The position numbers were made by a program, and so were the translations under genes. A stretch of 8,818 nt of DNA from positions 1-8,818 of the forward strand of contig JASMAO010000019.1 of the NCBI GenBank assembly GCA_030754315.1, read 5' to 3'. Positions 1 through 4,893 of the stretch are shown here, piece by piece. The stretch is from SAR202 cluster bacterium (GTDB lineage Bacteria; Chloroflexota; Dehalococcoidia; Lucifugimonadales; JASMAO01). The notes below the pieces were generated by a model. The model ran no database searches, was not told the origin of the DNA, and was given only the letters and a program-made list of their open reading frames with translations. Within the stretch, counting starts at the first letter, position 1. Every line of letters begins with the position of its first letter.

Positions 1-2
1 AG

Positions 3-413
3 AGAATTGGCTTCGTCTTCCAGCAATACCACCTCCTACCGTACCTGAGTGTCTTGGACAATGTACTGTTGCCATGTCTTGCCCGGGCAATATCGGATGC
101 TCGCCGGCGCAGTGAGGAGTTAATCAAACATTTAGGGCTTACCGACCGGAAGCATCATACTCCGGCCGAACTCAGCAGCGGCGAGTGTCAGCGAACCGCC
201 CTGGCCAGGGCAATTCTGGCTCGACCGGGGCTTCTGCTTGCTGACGAGCCGACCGGAAACCTTGATGAGCAAAACGCTGCAACAGTTCTGGACCATATGG
301 CTGAATTTGCCAGAGCCGGCGGCGCGGTACTGCTTGTAACTCATGATGCTCAGGCTGCAGGTTACGCTCAACGTACGCTACGGTTGATAGACGGGAACCT
401 CTCAGAAGCTTGA
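3..413 (+). CDS. ABC transporter ATP-binding protein, LolD/MacB type (5' end cut off by window)
   Basis: This is the C-terminal 136 residues of an ABC ATPase that would power a MacB/LolD-like export or lipoprotein-release system at the inner membrane. The frame is open from base 3 with no start, so the Walker A part lies outside the window. Visible in order are a Q-loop (FVFQQYHLLP, about residues 4-13) followed by the NV..P pattern typical of the LolD/MacB group, a signature loop LSSGE (about 57-61) followed by QRTALARAI, Walker B LLLADEPTGNLD with D81-E82, and the H-loop VTHD with H114. The signature reads LSSGE where LSGGE is usual in this family, a conservative change. The stop is 16 bases before a prepilin gene, which suggests co-transcription. 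Family assignment is firm; the substrate cannot be inferred because the permease is not in the window. Confidence 0.93.
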   Translation, partial: RIGFVFQQYHLLPYLSVLDNVLLPCLARAISDARRRSEELIKHLGLTDRKHHTPAELSSGECQRTALARAILARPGLLLADEPTGNLDEQNAATVLDHMAEFARAGGAVLLVTHDAQAAGYAQRTLRLIDGNLSEA

Positions 414-417
414 AGAC

Positions 418-421
418 GGAG
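418..421 (+). promoter_or_regulatory. Ribosome binding site of the prepilin gene
   Basis: GGAG lies 8 bases before the ATG at 430 and just after the ATPase stop. It supports that start and independent re-initiation within a two-gene transcript. Confidence 0.6.
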
Positions 422-429
422 ATACTATT

Positions 430-771
430 ATGTTGCATTTCACATTGACAAGATCATATAGTTTAGCTCCAGCTTCACGGCGTCGCTACGGTTTCACCTT
501 AATTGAGCTTCTAGTGCTAGTTTCGATTATAGCCTTGTTGGTCGCCATATTATTGCCGGCCCTGAGTTTGGCCAAGCACCTGGCCTACGAGGCACGCTGC
601 GCCCATAATCTCCATCAGGTCAACATCGGCTTTGTGATCTACGCCGATCAGTACGACGGTCGCTACCCACTGGAAGACACCGAACATAATCCTCACCCAG
701 ACCTGATAACAATACTTGCTGCAGACTGCGCTGGTCCAGCGATTTTGATGATTGCTAAGATTATCATCTAA
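430..771 (+). CDS. Type IV/type II prepilin-like protein, truncated by an IS element
   Basis: The protein begins with a 21-residue basic leader ending RRRYG, then a prepilin peptidase site with Phe at +1 and Glu at +5 (FTLIE, residues 22-26). A hydrophobic helix follows to about residue 45 (LLPAL). This is the N-methylation/cleavage signature of pseudopilins such as those with H-X9-DG tails common in PVC bacteria. The next segment (ARCAHNLHQVNIGFVIYADQ) matches the usual CxxNLRQ-like stretch after the helix. At 113 aa it is far shorter than the 200-300 aa usual for these proteins and has no H-X9-DG tail. Residues 100-113 are encoded inside the inverted repeat and left end of the IS element beginning at about 727, so the native frame ends near residue 99. 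The missing 3' half was not found beyond the IS. It is probably a non-functional remnant, though the leader and helix are intact. It follows the ABC ATPase gene closely. Confidence 0.85.
   Translation: MLHFTLTRSYSLAPASRRRYGFTLIELLVLVSIIALLVAILLPALSLAKHLAYEARCAHNLHQVNIGFVIYADQYDGRYPLEDTEHNPHPDLITILAADCAGPAILMIAKIII
727..742 (+). repeat. Left terminal inverted repeat of the IS481-like element
   Basis: TGCGCTGGTCCAGCGA. Its reverse complement appears at 2388-2403 with one mismatch. The inner CGCTGG-T-CCAGCG is itself a palindrome. Confidence 0.7.
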
Positions 772-798
772 CCATTTGTTCGCAAATAGGTTATCATC
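761..798 (+). repeat. Subterminal direct repeat TTATCATC (two copies)
   Basis: An exact 8-mer TTATCATC occurs at 761-768 and 791-798, thirty bases apart, between the left IS end and the transposase start. A GATGAT at 747-752 also gives an inverted match to ATCATC. These could be transposase-binding or promoter-proximal sites, but chance is not excluded. Confidence 0.3.
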
Positions 799-830
799 CT
801 TGCCTTCGAAATCTGCTCAATGATTCTCCC

Positions 831-835
831 GGAGG
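831..835 (+). promoter_or_regulatory. Ribosome binding site of the IS481-like transposase
   Basis: A full GGAGG lies 6 bases before ATG 842. It fixes the start, which otherwise would be uncertain because the first 75 residues are poorly conserved. Confidence 0.75.
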
Positions 836-841
836 CATAAG

Positions 842-2209
842 ATGCTGCCACTGTCGTGTTCGTCGGACATAATCATCCCAAAAAGTTGGCCAAAGAACAT
901 CAAATCCACGGTACTACAAGTCATTTCTCTGGCCCATTATGCCATCACCTATGCCAGAGGATGGGCCGCAAACAGCATAAATGCTCGGGTTCGCCTGCAT
1001 GCAAAGCTCAATACTGCGATCGAAGAGATAGCCAAGCTGCATGAAGAACTCCGTATCAAGGATTCACGGATGGCCAGGATTGATCCTCAGAAACGGCCAC
1101 ACTATCCTGCCGTCGAACGCATGGCTATCCTGGAGCTTAGGGCTGTCCGTGGATGGTCTCTCACCCAGACAGCCAAGGCCTTCTTGATAACACCAACTAC
1201 GATCGCATCCTGGCTCAAACGGATAGATGAAAACTCGCCCTCGGCCCTGGTCCGAATGTATGAGCCAGTGAACAGATTCCCCGACTTTGTTCGTTATATC
1301 GTCCAACGGCTGAAAACTCTGTGTCCAACCATGGGCAAGGTCAAGATTGCTCAGACACTTGCCAGAGCTGGTTTGCATCTTGGCTCCAGCACAGTCGGAC
1401 GTATCCTCAAGGAGGAATCGGTTCTACATGAGCCGCCTCCGGTAGCAAAAGGTGGTGATAGTATCGCGGCTGTCGGGCAACATAACCGCGTTGTCACCGC
1501 CAAGCATCCCAATCACGTTTGGCATGTTGACCTTACTGCCGTTTCAATCGCATCTGGATTCTGGACAACATGGTCGCCGTTTGCACTTCCTCAACGCTGG
1601 CCATTCTGTTGGTGGGTAGCCGTAGTTGTCGATCACTTTTCACGCCGAGTCATGGGTATCTCGGTATGGGAAAAGCCACCTTCGTCCCTGCAAGTGCGTC
1701 ATTTCCTCGGACAAAGCATTGCCAGGACTGGCAGGAGTCCCAAATACATCATCTGTGATAAAGGTCCTCAGTTTTGGAACGATGATTTCAAAGAATGGTG
1801 CAGAGGCAAGCCCATTTCTCCAAGATTCGGAGCAGTTGGTCAACACGGTAGCATTGCCATTGTCGAGAGGTTCATCCTGACACTCAAGGATAGCTACACC
1901 AGCCTTATGCTCATTTCGCCACACAAGGATGTCTTCCGCAGGGACTTGCAGCTCTTTGCCTGCTGGTATAACGAGTATCGACCGCATACTGCCCTTGATG
2001 GAAAGACACCTCATGAAGTTTACTATCGACTTGTCGGCGCGAACAAGATACTTCGCTTTGAACCGAGGTCACGCTGGCCAGTCAGATCACGTTGTGCTTC
2101 GCCGCAAGTTGCGATTCGTGGCCAGCTTGGTACTCGACTTGTGCTGCATGTCAGCAACCTGGCTGGAAGAAAGCATCTAGCAATAGTCAAACTTAGAATT
2201 GCTGCATAA
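842..2209 (+). CDS. IS481/IS3-like DDE transposase with integrase (rve) core
   Basis: This 455-aa single-frame transposase would cut and join the ends of the enclosing IS. A helix-turn-helix lies at about residues 105-128 (SLTQTAKAFLITPTTIASWLKRID), followed by a second DNA-binding segment (MGKVKIAQTLARAGLHLGSSTVGRIL, about 164-189). The RNase-H-like catalytic core starts at HVWHVDLTAV with D230. It continues through WWVAVVVDHFSRRVMG (257-272), the second acid D306 in ICDKGPQF, and the third acid E342 in AIVERFILTLK. WYNEYRPHTALDGKTPHEVY (376-395) is the classic C-terminal end of the core. All three catalytic acids are present and no frameshift is seen. The single ORF with ends near TGT..ACA favours IS481 over the two-frame IS3 family. 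The start is set by the GGAGG at 831. Confidence 0.92.
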   Translation: MLPLSCSSDIIIPKSWPKNIKSTVLQVISLAHYAITYARGWAANSINARVRLHAKLNTAIEEIAKLHEELRIKDSRMARIDPQKRPHYPAVERMAILELRAVRGWSLTQTAKAFLITPTTIASWLKRIDENSPSALVRMYEPVNRFPDFVRYIVQRLKTLCPTMGKVKIAQTLARAGLHLGSSTVGRILKEESVLHEPPPVAKGGDSIAAVGQHNRVVTAKHPNHVWHVDLTAVSIASGFWTTWSPFALPQRWPFCWWVAVVVDHFSRRVMGISVWEKPPSSLQVRHFLGQSIARTGRSPKYIICDKGPQFWNDDFKEWCRGKPISPRFGAVGQHGSIAIVERFILTLKDSYTSLMLISPHKDVFRRDLQLFACWYNEYRPHTALDGKTPHEVYYRLVGANKILRFEPRSRWPVRSRCASPQVAIRGQLGTRLVLHVSNLAGRKHLAIVKLRIAA

Positions 2210-2252
2210 CAGTCAGCTTCTCTGTGAAGCGGGGAATATGCTGTTCGTATGC

Positions 2253-2276
2253 GCCAGATTCAGAATTCTGGCCTTT
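2253..2276 (+). terminator. Weak hairpin after the transposase gene
   Basis: GCCAGA (2253-2258) pairs with TCTGGC (2267-2272) around an 8-base loop, then CTTT. It lies about 45 bases after the transposase stop and inside the IS. The U-tract is short, so it would be a weak terminator at best. Confidence 0.3.
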
Positions 2277-2387
2277 CCCGGGGTCCAAGCAACATCAAAA
2301 ACGGTTTCCTCAAGTCGATCACTGCGACCAAAGCCAAGCATACTTCACACGGAAGGCTTTGTTCTCACTAAATCTGAGCCTTTAGTT

Positions 2388-2403
2388 TCGCTGGACCAGC
2401 ACA
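2388..2403 (-). repeat. Right terminal inverted repeat of the IS481-like element
   Basis: TCGCTGGACCAGCACA on the + strand is the reverse complement of the left end except for one base. The 194 bases between it and the transposase stop contain no credible gene. Confidence 0.7.
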
Positions 2404-2419
2404 CCCGCTGTCAACCGAC

Positions 2420-2445
2420 AAAAACGACATCATTTGAACGTTTTT
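2420..2445 (-). terminator. Possible bidirectional A/U-armed terminator after the URO-D-like gene
   Basis: AAAAACG (2420-2426) and CGTTTTT (2439-2445) form a perfect 7-bp inverted repeat with a 12-base loop. It lies 35 bases beyond the URO-D-like gene stop, in the only non-IS gap there (2404-2480). The arms themselves carry the U-run in either direction. The stem is A/T-rich, so this is tentative. Confidence 0.3.
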
Positions 2446-2480
2446 CCGTATCTCCTACTCCCCATATCTGTCCCCCGCTA

Positions 2481-3608
2481 TCAATACCGATAGTCCAACA
2501 CTGTCTCTCGCATAGCCAAATAGTTTTGTAGCGGAACAGCTTCGTGAACTTCTGTGGTAGAGCCGACCATCAGTCTCCCCTCCCCTTCTTCAATAGCCTT
2601 AATGGTTGCATCGTGCACGTCTTGGGGGGTGGCGAATGGAAGCAGTTGGCTAACGTCAATACCACCGCACATAAACAGGTGGGGGTGCCGACGATGTATC
2701 TCACCTACGTTCATTCCGGCCATCACTTCGATGGGATTTAGACCGTCAATGCCAGCCTCCACCAGATCGTCCAGTATAAGCATCAAGTTTCCATCAGAAT
2801 GAAAGAGTACTTTAGTACCTCGCCGATGCCATGCATCTATAACACGTTTCAATCGTGGGAAGTATTCACTGCGCATCCACACAGGTGAGCAGATCGTTCC
2901 AGTCTTGAAAGCGATGTCGTCCGCCAAAAACACAGCAGTGGGACAAGAAATCTCAGGCACGTGTTCGATGATCGCGACACTTCGAGCCGTTTGCAGTTCA
3001 AGAGTATCACTGATCACCTCAGGACAGTCAGCAAGATAATAGGAAAAGTGCTCGATTCCGACCTCCTCAAAAAGGAGCATGAGGTCGGGTGATGCCGGAC
3101 TTCCCCAAAAGAAAAAAAGGTCTCCCAACTTTGCCTCCTGCTCTTGCTGCACTGCTACCCAGGTGTTAACGGCCTCCTGCTCTTCAGACGTCCAGCCCCA
3201 CGGTTCGCCAGGCTTGCGGCTATTCCACGTAGCCATCTGTTCGGCAGGTAGAGCGTAGCCTGTACAGATTCCCGGCTCAAGCGGCCTACTGCGGCGAGCC
3301 CTTGCATACGCTTCGCTTGAAGCATATTTGTAGTGTTCACACCAGGATGTCCATCGCCGATACACTGTCTTGCGTCCGTCTTCCGTTACCTCCTCGCGCT
3401 CTCTGTACGGCACACGGACGGGCGGCCGAGTGGCATCCGCCATATAAGGAAATGCTCGTGGCACAACCTCCGTAGCGTTCTCTACGGTCAGGGTTTTTCC
3501 TGAAAAATGGTTGATAACAGCATCATTACGAATACAGTCATACAAAGGCGGTCGGTCAGGCAACCTACCTTCGAGCACGTCCAACACGCATTCTCGCGAA
3601 TTCTCCAT
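2481..3608 (-). CDS. Uroporphyrinogen decarboxylase family (URO-D/MtaA-like) protein
   Basis: The 375-aa product belongs to the URO-D superfamily of TIM-barrel enzymes. The superfamily includes haem-pathway decarboxylase and cobalamin-dependent methyltransferases; the substrate here is unknown. The N-terminus MENSRECVLDVLEGRLPDRPPLYD carries the family's R-E-x-V..L.G..PDR.P pattern. Later motifs are FHSDGNL (H270, D272), NPIE (291-294), FMCGGIDVSQLL (312-323) and the C-terminal GRLMVGSTTEVHEAVPLQNYLAM (344-366), which replaces the usual G..H.IP..N tail. Methyltransferase members bind zinc through H-x-C and a distant Cys. Here the triad would be H270-x-D272 with no obvious third Cys, so methyltransferase chemistry is uncertain. 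It is not the haem enzyme by sequence. The ATG at 3608 is chosen over 3656 because it has a purine-rich ribosome site and because codons before it run into an IS end at 3643. Confidence 0.88.
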   Translation of the reverse strand: MENSRECVLDVLEGRLPDRPPLYDCIRNDAVINHFSGKTLTVENATEVVPRAFPYMADATRPPVRVPYREREEVTEDGRKTVYRRWTSWCEHYKYASSEAYARARRSRPLEPGICTGYALPAEQMATWNSRKPGEPWGWTSEEQEAVNTWVAVQQEQEAKLGDLFFFWGSPASPDLMLLFEEVGIEHFSYYLADCPEVISDTLELQTARSVAIIEHVPEISCPTAVFLADDIAFKTGTICSPVWMRSEYFPRLKRVIDAWHRRGTKVLFHSDGNLMLILDDLVEAGIDGLNPIEVMAGMNVGEIHRRHPHLFMCGGIDVSQLLPFATPQDVHDATIKAIEEGEGRLMVGSTTEVHEAVPLQNYLAMRETVLDYRY

Positions 3609-3612
3609 CGGA

Positions 3613-3623
3613 CCTTTTCCTTT
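3613..3623 (-). promoter_or_regulatory. Ribosome binding site deciding the URO-D-like start
   Basis: On the - strand AAAGGAAAAGG precedes ATG 3608, with AAAGGA 9 bases away and AAGG 4 bases away. The alternative ATG at 3656 has no such site. Confidence 0.6.
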
Positions 3624-3642
3624 CAGGGTCAACAGCTTTTTG

Positions 3643-3665
3643 GGTGCTTCTGTCATCCACTGTTG
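3643..3665 (+). repeat. Terminal inverted repeat, downstream end of the IS1-like element
   Basis: The 23 bases begin GGTGCTTCT and end ACTGTTG. They match the reverse complement of 4807-4829 at 18 of 23 positions, with the outer 9 and inner 7 bases identical. A GGTG beginning is like that of IS1 itself. Confidence 0.7.
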
Positions 3666-3670
3666 CCATT

Positions 3671-4729
3671 CTAAGCTGCCTTCCGTTGGTTAGTCAAGAC
3701 TGACTGATTCCGAGCCCAAATCACAAAGACAATAAGAACCGTGCTGGTAAAGATCTGCCTGAATGTAAGTGGCCTTGAAGTAAGCCCGGCCTGCATGGCT
3801 GGTGTCCGGCGGATTGTTCCAAACTGCAGAGCCATGTGCGGACGGATGAAATTGTAATGACATCGCAAGAGTTCCAGATGCTCTTGCAGTCTGTGTGGCC
3901 ATCGGGCGTGGGCTGCAGTCTTGCGATGAAGGTATGAAGATCCTTGTCGAATTATGAGGTTGTGTCTTTCAACGAAAGAAGTATTCAAGGTATCTGAGTC
4001 TTCCGAATTGAAAAGAGCATCTTCAAGTTGCTCTTTACTTCCGATGAGCAATTTGCGATCTATGGCAACTACTCTATTCTTGCGTCTAGCCTTGATAACC
4101 TGGCTATAAATACAGGCTGGCCCAAACATCCTCCGGATCACCCACTCGTACGGTGCGAAGCCATCTGTGGTAATAAGAATCGGACATGTAAACTCCGATC
4201 TGCTCAGTAAATCTCTAAGAAGTCTGCGAATATTTCGATAGCTTCTTCGTCCGAGAACACAGGATGGCCATAAGCGAGACCAGACTTCTATAACGGTTAT
4301 TATCCAAATGGGACGTTTCTTGCTATCCAGAAATGTTCGGATCTCATCAAGCTGTAGTTCCTGGAGTACAAAGCCACGTAATCTGCGTTTACTGAATTGC
4401 TTTGCAGCTTGGGCAGCACGTTCCAGCCAGCGGGAGACGGTATTCCAGGAGAGCCTTTTGACTCTGGCAATTGCAGACTTGCTGAGTCCTTCGACAGATA
4501 AACTACAGACTTCATCAAACGTATTGCGTGATCGGTGGATACGGTGATACACAGTTGCTGTAGTTGAGCAGAAGGTTCCCCCGCATACTTTGCAGCGATA
4601 TCGTCGCCGTTTGCCGCGTTTTAGGTTGAAGAAGCCATATCGGATGATATTGCCTTTGCCGGATTGCCCATAGAATTGGCCTTGGGTATTGGGGCAGGAG
4701 TGCCGGACCTCTCGTTGTTGTCGTGGCAT
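3671..4729 (-). CDS. IS1-family-like transposase, single ORF
   Basis: The 352-aa protein fuses the roles of InsA and InsB of IS1 in one frame. The N-terminus resembles a zinc ribbon (C12 ... RYRCKVCGGTF with C46 and C49), followed by a helix-turn-helix (GLSKSAIARVKRLSWNTVSRWLERA, about 81-105). The DDE core has D128 in QLDEIRTF, D189 in LITTDGFAPY and E254 in SFVERHNLIIRQ, followed by LHRKT, all IS1-type contexts. The final PHMALQF-like segment matches the family. IS1 InsA has two CxxC pairs; here C12 has no near partner, so the ribbon looks incomplete. At 352 aa it is longer than the roughly 230-aa InsAB' product of classical IS1. An AGAGG 6 bases before the ATG supports the start. Confidence 0.9.
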   Translation of the reverse strand: MPRQQREVRHSCPNTQGQFYGQSGKGNIIRYGFFNLKRGKRRRYRCKVCGGTFCSTTATVYHRIHRSRNTFDEVCSLSVEGLSKSAIARVKRLSWNTVSRWLERAAQAAKQFSKRRLRGFVLQELQLDEIRTFLDSKKRPIWIITVIEVWSRLWPSCVLGRRSYRNIRRLLRDLLSRSEFTCPILITTDGFAPYEWVIRRMFGPACIYSQVIKARRKNRVVAIDRKLLIGSKEQLEDALFNSEDSDTLNTSFVERHNLIIRQGSSYLHRKTAAHARWPHRLQEHLELLRCHYNFIRPHMALQFGTIRRTPAMQAGLTSRPLTFRQIFTSTVLIVFVIWARNQSVLTNQRKAA

Positions 4730-4735
4730 GCTTGA

Positions 4736-4740
4736 CCTCT
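4736..4740 (-). promoter_or_regulatory. Ribosome binding site of the IS1-like transposase
   Basis: AGAGG on the - strand, 6 bases from ATG 4729. Confidence 0.5.
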
Positions 4741-4806
4741 GGAGAGAAATGCATTGCTTAAATCACAGCCAAGTCTTATCATCCCAAGAGGTTAGAAGCA
4801 AGCTAA

Positions 4807-4829
4807 CAACAGTTAACGGAAGAAGCACC
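4807..4829 (-). repeat. Terminal inverted repeat, upstream end of the IS1-like element
   Basis: The partner of 3643-3665. Read outward-in on the - strand it starts GGTGCTTCT and ends ACTGTTG. Between it and the transposase start lie 77 bases that would hold the transposase promoter; no clear -35/-10 pair is seen. Confidence 0.7.
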
Positions 4830-4865
4830 GCATTTGCCACCGTTGCACACCTGGTCCAATTAAGG

Positions 4866-4883
4866 AAGGGGCAAATGCCCCCC
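4866..4883 (-). terminator. Hairpin after the CBM9 lipoprotein gene
   Basis: On the - strand GGGGC-ATTT-GCCCC forms a perfect 5-bp stem with a 4-base loop, extended by two G-U pairs, starting about 10 bases after the stop. It is followed by CCTTAATT rather than a strong U-run, so intrinsic termination is plausible but incomplete. Confidence 0.45.
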
Positions 4884-4893
4884 CGTCCTGCCA

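Larger units (their letters stand above)
727..2403 (+). mobile_element. IS481-like insertion sequence
   Basis: The element of about 1677 bp is bounded by 16-bp inverted repeats (727-742 and 2388-2403) that match at 15 of 16 positions. It encloses one complete transposase gene on the + strand. The right end reads outward to ACA, as expected for the TGT..ACA ends of the IS481 family; the left end starts TGC. No convincing target-site duplication is seen: the flanks share only a loose GCTG. The transposase frame is intact, so the element could be active or recently so. Left-end placement is supported by the prepilin frame losing family resemblance at this point. Confidence 0.7.
3643..4829 (-). 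mobile_element. IS1-like insertion sequence
   Basis: The element of 1187 bp is bounded by 23-bp imperfect inverted repeats starting GGTGCTTCT and holds one intact transposase gene on the - strand. Flanking octamers GCTTTTTG (3635-3642) and GCATTTGC (4830-4837) agree at 5 of 8 positions, possibly a decayed 8-bp duplication, but no perfect one is present. The element separates the URO-D-like gene from the CBM9 lipoprotein gene. Transposase transcripts reading through could supply expression to the URO-D-like gene, as both face the same way. Confidence 0.72.

Noticed and set aside
2404..2480. The missing 3' half of the prepilin gene beyond the IS
   Set aside because: None of the + strand frames here shows a prepilin-like continuation or H-X9-DG motif.
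2199..2531. 110-aa + strand reading frame after the transposase
   Set aside because: It spans the IS right end and the 3' end of the opposite-strand URO-D-like gene, with low-complexity composition and no family resemblance.
3609..3640. TTGACC as a -35 box for the URO-D-like gene
   Set aside because: It matches the -35 consensus well, but 17 bases downstream there is no -10-like sequence, only the ribosome site and start codon.
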